DNA of 64,000 nucleotides, from contig NC_081406.1 of NCBI RefSeq assembly GCF_030272615.1, forward strand, positions 402,580,939 to 402,644,938. The letters run 5' to 3'. A program made the position numbers and the translations under genes. This DNA comes from Cryptomeria japonica. Lineage: Eukaryota; Streptophyta; Pinopsida; Cupressales; Cupressaceae. Positions 21,449 to 33,523 of the stretch are shown here, piece by piece. Numbering within the stretch: the first letter of the stretch is position 1; each line of letters begins with the position of its first letter. The notes under the pieces were generated by a model. That model was not told where the DNA came from. It searched no databases and saw nothing but the letters and a program-made list of their open reading frames with translations.

Positions 21449-24288
21449 TGTTACCAAAATTTTGCACATGCCAAATTTGGTGCCCTAAAGAATCCTTGCA
21501 TTCATTCATATTGAAAAGGTCCAAATCCTGAGCAACTAACCCAAAATGCATTTTTTTTGTCTAACTTTTTTGCTTCATGTGCAAATACAGGAGAAGCAAT
21601 GTAGCATGTGGGTTAAAATGGGCTCCCGAAGAGGTTGAGCTCAGCTTTCTAATGTAAGAATGTCAAAATTCTCCTTGCCATGTGATCAAATAGTCACAAA
21701 GAGAGGCCAGACACTTTCCAAAGCAATTTCGGTCGCCAGGCCGTGAAAATGGTTTATCCCACATTGGTAGTGTAGACGAAGTGTATAGAATTTAAAGCTC
21801 AAATTACATGTAACTAAAGTGTCAAAGCTTGAAAGCTTTTGAAAAGACGTAGCTCATCACCTAGTGGACCTTGCATGCGTGTGCATCTCAACGCGTCCTA
21901 ATTTTATGACTGGCTAGCAGAAAGAGACTAAAGAGAAAGAAAGTTGGAAAAGATCAACGATGATGTGGGTACATAAACGGTTGTTGCTATGTCGCAATGA
22001 AAATATGGTCACTGGATATATCATGCAACTTGGCGACTGATGACATGGTAGGGTAGAGAGTATAAGACCAAGGACAGGTGGCGGTCCAGTGGCTGGTGAA
22101 AGCTCATTTCCATCGACATCGAGCAGATCTTGGCTGCGATCGGTCCCAAAAAGGTTTCATCAAAAGCTCATTTCCATCGACATCGAGCAGATCTTGGTCG
22201 CGATGAGTCCCGAAAGAGTTTCACCAAACGCTTAGTTTCATCGACATAATAATATCGATGAAACATTAGGTTTGATGAGACTGGTAAATGGTTCACCGAG
22301 AGAGTAGTTTAGCCAAAAGAAGAGATCTGATAGAGCAATATGTGTGGCAACTAATGATGTGGCAGACATGTGGTGCCTAGGCGGATCTCTGGAACCAATC
22401 AAGGGGTAACACATGTTGACACGCGTCACAAGAGAGAAGATCAGCAAGAGATTAAAGGTCGAGAAAGTTCAGGAAAGATCAACGATAATCTGATGGATCT
22501 AAGGGCCATTGCTATACTGCTATAGAAAGAAGCTCGCCAGTTATCATAGCAACTTGGTGACTAAACACGTATGGAAAAGGCAAAGGAAAGGTGACCAACT
22601 AAGAGATTAAAGATCAAGCAGTTTGAGGGCATATCAACGGCCGTTGCTATACCACATGATGAAGTTGCTCGATAGTTATTCCCTGCGACTTGGTGACTAA
22701 CGACGTGGTTGTCCAGGTGGGCTAAGAGAGAATGAAGAACCAAGGAAGGTTGGGGTTAAAGATCGAACAGATTGATCACATCCAATGGTGATTGCACAGA
22801 TCTGACGGTGGTTGCTAAGCTATGAGGAAAAGTTGCTCACCTAGTTATCGATGTGACTTGGCGACAAGGTGGGTCCAGTCTAGATGGCAGACAAAGTGGA
22901 CCCATGAACAAATCAGAGGCTGACACGTGGAAAAAAATATATAGATGAGTGAATGTTTAAGTCAACCTTAACCTTGAACTTCAAAGTGGTTCAATGGCTC
23001 ATAGCTTCAATGGTTTAAAATGGTTCATAGGTTCAATGGTTGAAAATGGTTCAAAGGTTCAATGGTTTAGTGGTTCAATACTTGAAAGTGGTTAAAATGT
23101 TTCAAAAATCATTTTTTTTCGTGGGCCCAGGATGAAGAAGTGAACCTAGGAAGTGGTGGTTCTGGTCTAAAATGATGAGACTTAAGTGGAGCCCAAGTGG
23201 ATCCATAGACAAATCTAAATGTAGCACGTGGCAAGGGTCAAGTGACTAAGTGGGCCCGCATTTTCAAAGAGCAACTCAGGTGGGGTTTTAAAGGCCGAGA
23301 AAATATAAAAAGATCCAATGGTTGTCGCTATACCATAATAAAAAAGTGCCTGAGCATTAATCATCGTGACATGGTGACAAGCTGCTAGCAGTTCCGGTGG
23401 TTAAAGATAAAATCTGACGATTAATCCAGGTGGTTAGGGAAGATGGTTAAGTGAGTAAAAAAGGTAAAAAGCAAGCAGTTCCTAATGGATCCAATGGTGG
23501 TCTATATACCACAGCTTGAAGTTGCTCGATGGATATCTGTCTGGAGTTGGTGACAAGCAATACATTTTCATTCAGGGCGGTTAGTGAGGCCGTGTTGAGA
23601 TAAAGGAGCAAAGACCCCAAAGTCAATCAAAAAGTGCCACGTGACAGAGTGTAGATAGAGATCAAAGAGGATCAGATGATTAGGATAGTTGCTCAACTAT
23701 CTTGTCGTTGACTCAATGGATTTGATTTCAGAGGGTGGGAGAATTGGTCGTCTGCATGGTAAAAGCCCGCCAATCGAAGAGGTAAATATTTGCATGAAAG
23801 ATTAATACAGATACTGATCTATTATCCAAAATGCAAGTGTTGCATACCATTGGAAAGCTCACGAAACAGAGAGATCATATTTTTCAACCATTTATACTAG
23901 AAGTTTCAGAATGAAGAGCAGTTTCCAGGGAATACATTCGATATTTTTAATGGGATTTTTTTTAATACAGTCTCAGTTCATTTCATCATGCAAATTTCAT
24001 ATGGGGATAGCTATTTTTTGCAATTAGACATGCATATTTTCAAACAAAGGGTTCTTCCTTTTCAGTGAAGCTTTGTTAGGCAGAACTGGCAGCTCCATAT
24101 GCAGTAAAGAGATTTTCTCTTCATGCAAAATTAGTGGCAATCCTTTTGAGAAATAAAGATTGTTATTTTACAGTATTATGCATGTGTTTTTATGCCATTT
24201 TTGGAAAGATTCGCCCAAGGCTTTTCTCATGCAGTCATTTTAGGGTTTTTGAGGAGATTCATCAAGATATCTATATATTCTTTCTCTC
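21449..24288 (+). repeat. N2 5' LTR, first part
   Basis: It matches 41562-43882 with about 9-10% difference by eye and some indels. It contains a 64-base direct duplication (aaagctcatttccatcgaca at 22099 and 22163) and a run of ggttcaatggtt phrases (22985-23105). It also has about six diverged copies of a longer unit at roughly 21950, 22475, 22625, 22770, 23290 and 23485. A TATA-like tatctatatattc lies at 24268-24280, just before K1. Confidence 0.75.
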
Positions 24289-27200
24289 TATCATGCCCAA
24301 ACTTTTGGGCACAAACGGAATAATTTTTTTTTTTAAAATACTTAACCTAGTACAACTAACTTACTAAAATAATTCAAAACAAGTTTAGTCTTAACTACAT
24401 TTGAGTAAATCTAATAGCTAAATCAATTAGGCGAAAAATAATCTATGTTAAAAGAAGGATAATAATTCTCCCCAAAGAATTATTAATATTCCCCAATTAA
24501 TAAATAATTAAACTCACTTAACAAAAATCTCTAATTAATTGATAAGAGATATTATAAATCTTAAATAGTCCTTTAATTGCCTAGGGTCTAAATTAATTTG
24601 CCCTAGCTCTTAGATTAAATAAACCTATAAGACAAAATTTCCATTAATTAAAATGCCTAATAAATTCAATTTAAAGGGGCCATCTTGACTTACAAATAAA
24701 TCACTATAACTCCCTAAAGGTCAATCTCCAAAGAATTTAAATTTAATGCATCAAATAAAAATATGTACTTAAATCTATTAATCTAAAAATTAGATATTAT
24801 TTGTTCATATAAAAATATAGAAACAAATATGCATATATAAATATATATGACTATAGGCAAATGTGTACCTAGCATATATATTTATATATATGAAGGATGC
24901 AAAGTTCTATATAGAAAAAAAACAAAAAGTAACCAACATAAATTATTAAGTTGGATGGGGAAAACCCTATTCAAAATTTGAATGGGTATTTCCCCCCCCA
25001 CTTATTTCTATTTTCTTTCTTTTTTTTTTTTTAAAAGAAAAGTTCTAAAAAAAACCTCTATGCTAACCCTAATCTTCTTTTTTCTTTTATTCTATCCCAC
25101 ACACATATTTTTCTTTCTATTTGTATTTTACCTTAACCCGAAAATTGGGTTAGGGCTTGTGTGTGTGATAAAAAAAATTTTGTGTGTGTGTGTAGGTGTG
25201 AGGGTCGGCGGCCATGAGGGAGGCATCGGAATTGTCATGGGCGGAGGGTTTGTTTTTACGCGGGGCTGAAGCCGAGTGGACCACATTTTCATAGAGGGAG
25301 AGGGAAGCAGGGAAGGGAGGCGGTAGCTACCCATGGGGGCTCCCTGCAGGGACGGCCGCAATCGTGCCTACGGGTCATGACCCGCAGACCGACTGTGCTG
25401 CCGCTGCGGGGCACCGCCCATAGGGGGGAGCCAAAGCTTCCCCATCTATGGGTTGCAGCCCACAGAGGCGGTTGCGGCCGCCGCCCACAGTGCGGGGAAC
25501 ACTTCCCCGCCCTCACCTGCATGCAACTCCGTAGGGCCGAGGGGGGGTAAGCATAGCCCCCTTCTTTTTTTTGTTTTAAAAAATATTTTTTTATCTTTTT
25601 TTTTTTTTGTTCTTAAAATAATAAAATCTACTTATATATATATATATATGTGTGTGTAGATATGAATTTTTTTACATTAACAAACTAGGCTAAGCTACAA
25701 GTTTTCTTACTAATTAATCTTGTTGTATATGCAGAAAATTAATAATTTCATTTGCAGATTGATATTAGGATATATATTCATTTCTCATAGGCTGAATATG
25801 TGGATTTTAAACTCTGCCTTATTATTATTTTTTTGTTATAAGCATTCTGAATATATATTTTTTTAAAGGAAAATAACACTAACAGCAAGCTTTAATGTAA
25901 TCTTTTCTGGTAAAAAAAATAAATCTAGATGCTAACTTTAAAAAATAGGCTATTACTATTGGATTTATTTCTTGCAATAAATGAAAGAGCAATGATAGTT
26001 TTTAATTGAACTACAGTAGCATCAATAAAACTAGAATATCATGTAAAACTATTTTACTAAAAAGAATACCACATTTAATATCCCCACTAAACTCTAAACT
26101 CTAATTTGCACTTGAAGTTAAATAAATAAGTTTAAGAGATCATCTTTAGTTTAATAACTTACAAGCTAATCTAGTTTACTATTTCAATTATGCATAAGGG
26201 ATAAAATGAACTTTTATTTGTAGAATAAACATAAATGCAACATATATTACTCCAATAGCAATAGGAACTTAATTCCAAACATAGACATGTTTCTCTTTTT
26301 TCTTTTCAATCATGACTAAATAGGAGAATACATTTCTTTTAAGAGCATTTAACATACAATATAAATATCATTACAAATGGGTTTGAAAACCCTACTAGAT
26401 TTCTCCTTTCCATTGAATGAGAACTATGAATAAAAATACAAGCATTTCTTTACTTTTGGGATAATAATACATCATTGGCTTTTTCTTTACAAAGCTACAA
26501 TAATAAATTCAACTTTTTTTTGAATCTTTTCTGCAACATAAAAACAACAACTAATCTCTTCTTCTTTTCTTTGCCATCCCAAGCAACCTACAAATAGAAT
26601 ACAACTTGACCATGGAGAGCTCACCTCCTAGCCTAGGCTTACTAGAAGCCACCCCCGAGCTTGGAGAACCAAGCACTAGATGGGTCACAAACAAACAACC
26701 ACAACAAACAAATGGCAAACACTCAACATACATTTTCCCTACCCAAGATACACTTTCACCACAACTTGTGATGATTTTTCCATGGGTGGAAGTGGACCAA
26801 ATACCATTGGGGAGACTACAAGCATGGAACAACTCAAGCCACCTCATGGCAATCAAAATACAACAAAATACATCTCCACACCCTTATGCCCTCCAAAGGC
26901 ATATAAGCCATATCTTCTCCCCTTATGACCCCCAAATGCATACACAAGGCTATGCAGCAAGGGTCACAAAGACCACCCTTGAGATCACTCTCCATAAGGA
27001 GAGCCTCTCACCCAAGGCTGTCATACTTCTTCCACCCCAAGACCATCCTACTCTCCCCAGAGTAGGAGGCCTTGGACACTCCCAATACAAGAAAACATAA
27101 AAAAAAAACAAAGGAAAGAAAATTACATCTTTCCTCTACAAATCAAAATACATATACACATATTTTTCATACAAGCATTTTTCCAAACAAACATATACAA

Positions 27201-28576
27201 CATAACTAAAAAGAAGTAAAAACCAACCTTAATCTGCCAAAAGGTATGATAGACTTAGTTGGGGATGAGCAGCCCAAATCCACACAAACTCTTCACCAAC
27301 ACTTCACCAAAAAAATTCTATCCTACAACTATTCCTTTCAAAAATTGCATAATCTCCAACAATGGAGAGTGGGTGATTACTCACTAAGTCCCTAATCCTT
27401 GCCTAAGAAGGCCTCTCTCACTCTTCCCAACCCCTTGGGTAAAGTGAGAGTTCCCATTGGTTGTTCTTCCCAACCTCTTACATGTTGCTAAAACTGGAAA
27501 GGGAAAAGGTAAGAGAGGATGGGGAAGAGAGTCTGACACCAAAAGGGAAGGTTGTTTATCCTAGGAGGAACCTTCTAAGTTGAATTTTCGCTCACCTTGG
27601 GAAAACCACTTTTTGAGGTGACTAAACAGTCACATGGGAGTAGTCACATGCTTAAAAATACCCCTAACCCATAGGTATACCCTTTGGACCTTTGAAAAAG
27701 CCCTAAAACTGACCCTAGGAGTCCATTTGACCCCTTAGAAACCCAATTGAAGTTAACCTACGGGTCAAACTTGAGTTGACCATTCCCAAGACTCCCTACC
27801 CAAGGCAAATTTGGGACCACACTCATATGTTTGAATGGATTTGGTAGAAACAAAACTCCCTCCAAGAGACAAGTCAAAAATCAATGACACAAATCAGCAC
27901 ATGTGTCAAGTGACACAATAAATACAATATAAAAATCACACATGGAATTTGTCTCTTGTAGGATTTCACAAATAATAAAATCAATTTAACACACATGCAT
28001 CATTTACTTTCATGAATAAAATACAATACAAATGGGGTGTTGTCTCTCCAAATAGACAACCCCTGGCATTACAAATGTACAGAGGTCTAGGTTTGGCTCT
28101 CCATATTATTTCCATGGTCACATGGATAATTTTCCTGCGCATCTCAATTAACACATTAGTAATTCCAAATAATCACCAATATATAATTAAACACATGAAT
28201 TCCATTACACATAAAACACTCATACAATTGACAATAATAATTCAATATCTCATATATTCCAATTTGATTCCACATAAGCAATTATCATAATCCTCCAAAT
28301 TGAACCATTCATATAATAAGCATCCTATTTCTATCATCAAAATGAAGTCCTGCAAATCTAATAATGACATACATCATTTCAAAGTAATTCTATTCTAGCA
28401 ACATATAAAGTTTCATATTCATAATGCATAAAGATGAAGCATCAATATACGTCAATGTGATCCAAATCATGGAATCATATAAGTTCTAAATCCATAATGC
28501 ATAAAATAAAGCATCCATAATAGTCTCAATATGAAAATAATAGAAATGTCAGGATGAGTCAGGGTAGGGCCTCACA
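24289..28576 (-). repeat. K1 3' LTR
   Basis: 4288 bases, near-identical to 33524-37933. The first two bases at the gag-distal end read ta instead of tg. It contains a GC-rich block at 25200-25560 between long T tracts and AT-rich sequence. No convincing gene was seen within it. Confidence 0.9.
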
Positions 28577-28592
28577 CCCTCCCCCTCTATGC
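28577..28592 (-). other. K1 polypurine tract
   Basis: The minus strand reads gcatagagggggaggg directly before the LTR start tgtgaggccc. Confidence 0.8.
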
Positions 28593-28631
28593 ATGAACTT
28601 CCTCCTGGAGTTCATCAAAAAGGTGGGGGTA

Positions 28632-30097
28632 CTATGATCTCATACGTGCTGCATCCTCCCATGAGGCTGTAACCTCATCATAGCAATCCCACTGGACCCT
28701 AACTTGGTCCAACTCTTGACCTCGAAGGCCCAGCGTCTGGCGTGCCAAAATGTGAATGGGCTCCAAAGCTAGCTACCCATCTGAGTCCACCTGCAAGGCA
28801 TCCCAATCTAGAATATGAGACTCATCATAGATATACTTCCTCAAAACTGAAACATGAAACACATCATGGATGCGCGACAGGCTAGGTGGCAATTCTAAAT
28901 GGTAGGCAACTGGTCCTATCCTCTCAAGGATCTCAAATGGTCCTACAAATCGAGGTGCGAGCTTAGAACCCTTTCCATAACCGATTGAACTCTTATGTGG
29001 TTGCACTCTCAAGAAGACTCTGTCTCCAACCAAGTAGCTATGATCTATCCTCTTCGCATCTGCATATTTCTTTTGTCTATCCTGTGCCTCTCTAAGATAC
29101 TGCCTAATCAAATCCACCTACTACTCCATATCCCAAACTATCTCAGGACCAATAGCAACTCTATCCTCTATGCAGTCCCAACTCAACGGTGTCCTACAAG
29201 GTCTGCCATATAATGCCTGATAGGGTGGCATCCCCAAAGATGTGTAATGCCCATTGTTATAGGAAAACTCCACTAAGGGAAGGTACTCTTCCCATCTGGT
29301 CTAGTGATCTATGATGTACATGCGAAGCATATCCTCTAACAACTGATTAACCCTCTCTATGTGTCCATCTGTTTCCGGATGATAGGCTGTACTGAAATTG
29401 AGCTTGGTGCCCATATCTGCCTATAATGCCTTCCAAAAGGAAGAAGTGAAGAGGGAATCCCTATCGGAAATGATCTTGCATGGAACGCCATGAAGTCTGA
29501 CAATGTCTCGCAAGAACACCTGTGCTATTGCTAGTGCTATGAAGGTGGTACGAACTAGTGAAAAGTGGGCCACTTTGGTCAACTTGTCAACCATCACCAA
29601 GATGGCATCATGGCAACAAGATGACATAGGGAGACTAATGATGAAATCCATGGATATAGTATCCCACTTCCACTCTGGTATAGCATGAGATTGGAGCAAC
29701 CCACCTGGATGGCGGTGCTCCGCCTTGACTCTCTGAGACTCGAGGAATCGAGCTACCAACTTAGCAATAAGCTGCCGCATTCCTAGCCAATGGTATAACT
29801 CCATCAAGTCTGCATGCATCTTCTTGACCCCGGGATGTGTTGCATAAGGAGCTCTATGAGCCTCTGTGATAATGAACTCCCACAATCCCCCAGAAGAAGG
29901 TACATAGATGCCCCCTCTATGGTGTAATAATCCATCAGACTCTAAGGAATAATCCACATATTTCCCTTCTAAAGTTTCCTGAGATCGTATAGCCTGGCAA
30001 ACCTCTAAATACCATCCATCCTCTAGCAACTGCTGCATTATCCGATCTCTCAAATCTATGCCCATAGATATGGTGTATACCTCGTGACGTCTCCTAC
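28632..30097 (-). pseudogene. K1 integrase with chromodomain-like tail
   Basis: The zinc part keeps AHRAPYATHPGVKKMH, but the usual two cysteines read VARFLESQRVKAEH (Phe and Ser), so zinc binding is lost. Core residues are SMDFIISLP (Asp), IISDRDSLFTSSF (Asp) and TDGHIERVNQLLEDM (Glu). The GPY/F tail is RFVGPFEILERIGPVAYHL. After a TAG near 28770 the frame continues LALEPIHILARQTLGLRGQ, then VRVQWDCYDEVTASWED, to TAG at 28632. WDCYDEVTASWED is the conserved end of the chromodomain that guides chromoviruses to chromatin. In-frame TAG stops also occur near 29118-29124, 29305 and 29420. Confidence 0.85.
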
Positions 30098-30548
30098 TCA
30101 AAGCATCTGCAACTATGTTTTCTTTCCCTTTGATGTAGTGAATGTCAAAATCATACTCACACAATAATTCCATCCATCTCCTCTGGTGTGCATTAAGATT
30201 CGGCTGAGTGAATATGTATTGAAGGCTCTGATGGTCTGAGTGTAACTCAAAATGATGACCCAAAAGGAAATGTCTCCACCTCACAAGTGCATGAACTACT
30301 GCTGCAAGCTCAAGGTCATGAGTAGGGTAATTAAGCTCGTGAGTCTTAAGTTTCCTAGACTCAAAAGCTATAGCTCTGCCATCCTGCATAAGGACTGCTC
30401 CTAAACCCTCTAGGGAAGCATCTGTGCAAACCATGAAGTCAGCTGAGGGATTTGGCACTACAAGGATAGGTGCACTAGTAAGTGCCTTCTTAAGTTCCTG
30501 AAAGGCCTTCTCGCACTTCTCTGTCCACTCAAATTTCTTCCCTTTACG
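30098..30548 (-). pseudogene. K1 RNase H
   Basis: The frame shows FMVCTDASLEGLGAVLMQ (first Asp), AIAFESRKLKTHELNYPTHDLELAAVV (Glu region), HFELHSDHQSLQYIFTQPNL (Asp) and IHYIKGKENIVADALSRR (Asp). All four catalytic positions look intact. It lies between RT and integrase in the same frame, after a TAG at about 30549. Confidence 0.85.
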
Positions 30549-31420
30549 CTAAAGAGAAGTAATAGGATGAGCGACTCTAGAGAATCCCTCAACAAAACAT
30601 CGATAATAACTTGCTAAGCCCATGAAGCTCCTGACCTCTATCACACTGGTTGGCGCTGGCCAATCCATAATGGCTCTGATCTTTGATGGGTCTACTGAGA
30701 TCCCATCACCAGATATAACATGACCAAGGTATTTGACCTTTGTTCTAAAGAAAGCACACTTCGACAAACTACCATACAACTGATTATCCCTCAAACACTG
30801 CAAAACCTATCTCAGGTGCTCCTCATGCTCCTTCTCATTCCGTGAATATATCAATATGTCATTGAGAAACACAATCAAAAAATGGTCAAGGAATGTGCGG
30901 AATACTCCATTCATGAGACTCATGAAAATAGTTGGGGCATTCATGAGATCGAATGGAACCACGGTGAACTCATAATGGCCATATCTAGTGCGAAATGCGG
31001 TCTTGTGGATATCGCTATCCACTATCCTTAACTGATGGTACCCTGACTTCAGATCAATTTTGGAAAATACTTTGGCACCCTGAAGTTGGTCAAATAAGTC
31101 TTCGATCCTTGGCAAAGGATATCGGTTCTTGATGGTCACTTTGTTCAATTGATGGTAATCCATGCATAATCGGAGAGATCAGTCCTTCTTCTTCACGAAG
31201 ATGACTAGTGCACCCCAAGGAGATACACTAGGATGAATGTGGCCTTTCTCTAGGAGTTCCTCAAGCTGCATCTTGAGCTCATTAAGCTCATTTATGGTCA
31301 TCCTATATGGTGCTCTTGAAACTGGCTCAGCTCCTGGAACAAGGTCTATATGAAAATCAATCTCTCTATGGGGCGGCATACCAGGTAACTCTGAAGGAAA
31401 TACGTTTGAAAATCCCTTAA
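30549..31420 (-). pseudogene. K1 reverse transcriptase
   Basis: The order is [94 protein letters not shown], then [11 protein letters not shown]. The catalytic box reads FLND in place of the family's xxDD form, losing one Asp. Stops after KKKD (TGA where Trp is expected) and after HLR (TAG) break it. [16 protein letters not shown] and [16 protein letters not shown] mark the thumb region. Confidence 0.9.
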
Positions 31421-32039
31421 GGATAGGATGGTCGTCAATAGATGGTTCCTTTTCTTCTTCTTCTTCTCTATCACTAATGGTGATGGCAAATAACTGGCAT
31501 CCCTTTTGCATGCTCCGCTTAAGCTGCATGGCAAAGATCATACAAAGAGACATGGGTCTCTGAATTCCAATGATTACTATGGGAGAACCATGATCATCCT
31601 CACACTCGATCCTTTTCAAGTGATAATCCATCTTGGCTCTATGGGCATAAAGCCAATCCATGCCAAGTACGATGCCATATGACCTGAGTGGCATAACTCT
31701 AAGGTCTACTAAGGTGGTGGTATTACCAATCTGAAGCTGACATCCCCTAACCTCTGATTCCATTGACACTCTAGCCCTTGAAGCTAATTCCACTTCCCAA
31801 CTGACCTCTTGTCTATTTGCCACTAGCCCACAACGCTCCACAACTAATGGAGATATAAAAGAGTCAGTAGCTCCTGAATCAAATAAAATAGATACACTAC
31901 TACCTCTGATCATACCTGCAACCTCAATAACCGTGGCCTGATGCTCTACCTGGCGGTTGTCAACCACTGCGAAGACCCTATGGGACTTGCCCATATCCCC
32001 AACTGTCGGCTCTGATGCTGCCATCCTCTGACTGCCTAC
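31421..32039 (-). pseudogene. K1 protease and linker
   Basis: The frame reads VSILFDSGATDSFISP with the DSG active site intact, then YGIVLGMDWLYAHRAKMDYH, the second conserved block. A linker with an acidic run (SDREEEEEKEPSID) leads into FPSELPGMPPHREIDFHIDL just before RT. The enzyme cleaves the polyprotein in live relatives. It sits in the uninterrupted stretch 32120-31179. Confidence 0.9.
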
Positions 32040-33353
32040 CATCTGACCCTGAGGACACTCTCTCTCCATGTGTCCCATGGCTCCACATGTGAAGCAAGTG
32101 CCACATGCCTGAAACTGCATGCCCTGTGGTCTGGAGAAAGACTGTCCCCCTGTTCTGCTAGAACCACTGTACCCACCCCTGGAGGACTACTGAGTCCTCA
32201 CCGGAGATGTGTAAGGAGCCTGAGATCTCTGATCTCGCCTCTAACCCTGTGACTGTCACTGCTTGGGCTTCATGCCCTGCTGACTCTGCGGAGGCCTTTG
32301 CCTCTAGTTCTGCTATGATGGCTATGGAGGAGGGGGTTTGGAGAACCCCGATGTGTGTTTGTTGTTACCCTTCCAATGGGGTTTTTGAAACCCGTAAGTC
32401 TGGGGCGTAGGGTTACAGTTCTAGAACTGATCCCTCGAGTCCTGGGGTCTGACCTGAATCTCCTCTGTTATCAAAGCCTTCTCCATGGCAACCCGAAGGC
32501 TCCCTAGAGTGGCCATTCTCACCGGTCCTGCTATGCCAGTATTCAACCCTCTGATAAATCGGTTGACGAGAAGCTTCTTGCCTTTCAAGTAGTCTACGTA
32601 CGGTAAGAGTTCAAAGAACTTGTTCTCATACTGGGACACTGAAAGACCCTTCTGCTAGAGGTCATGGAACTCATCCACCCTACGCTGTCTATAATGCTCT
32701 GATAAGTACCTCTCCCTGAATCTCTCTGTGAAAATCTCCCAAGTGAGAGTATCTATCACTAAGCCACACTTATATTCCTCCTGTCTACACCATGTGGAGG
32801 TTGTTCCTCACAATAGGTGGACTACTGCACGTGCTTTTAGATTTCTCTCATAAGAGCGCAATGCAAAGCACCTATCTAGGCTCAAAAGCCATGCCTCTAC
32901 TTCTACCCCGTCGGTAGATCCCCCAAAAGATGGTGGCTGAAGGTGCATAACCTCTCTGATTAGATCCCCTAGATCCCGATGTGCCCTCTCATAATACACT
33001 GGTGCTACTAGTGGAGGTGGTGCTGGTAGGTGAATAGACTTGGGCTCATGCCCAACCTGACTCTCTATAGGATTAGGAGGTGGACTCCTACTCCGTTCCC
33101 ATTCTACTATTCTACGGCTCCCTGAATCTTGGTTCTCAACATTATGATCTATTACCGAAAGCCTATCCTGAACTATGCCAATCAGGTTCTGTAGAGCTAC
33201 CAAGATGTCTCGGTTTGGTTCAACTGGCCATTCGAGAGGAGCTTCTGGGTTCACCTCTAGAACTGATTCCTCCCTATCGACCTCTTCGCATACCATGCGT
33301 TCACGCCTAGGGCCTCTACCACATTTGCGAGCTTGTCACATAGTTGGAGGCAT
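32040..33353 (-). pseudogene. K1 gag
   Basis: ATG at 33353 is the first after the PBS. The capsid part (HRDLGDLIREVMHLQPPSFGG, VEAWLLSLDRCFALRSYE) and YENKFFELLPYVDYLKGKKLLV are typical Retrotrans_gag sequences. A Pro/Gln-rich linker with many TAG stops leads to one zinc knuckle, CFTCGAMGHMEREC (about 32096-32055). The frame is unchanged from start to pol. Confidence 0.85.
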
Positions 33354-33508
33354 CCTTATATGAAAATAAAATAAAATGAAATAAATAAATATCTTTGGAG
33401 AGAAATTTAACTAATTAAAAATAAATATTAAAAAAATAAATATAATTTAATTAATTAAATAATTAAAGCGAAACATAATGGAGAAAGGTTCCTAGTGTTG
33501 GAAACCTC

Positions 33509-33520
33509 GCTCTGATACCA
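33509..33520 (-). other. K1 primer binding site
   Basis: The minus strand reads tggtatcagagc a few bases inside the 5' LTR. This is the classic complement of the initiator Met tRNA 3' end. Confidence 0.9.
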
Positions 33521-33523
33521 AAA

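Noticed and set aside
26551-27100. Overlapping 80-160 codon open stretches on both strands, repeated at 35912-36458
   Set aside because: They are LTR sequence of K1 read in several frames. No frame is favoured and no domain is recognisable.
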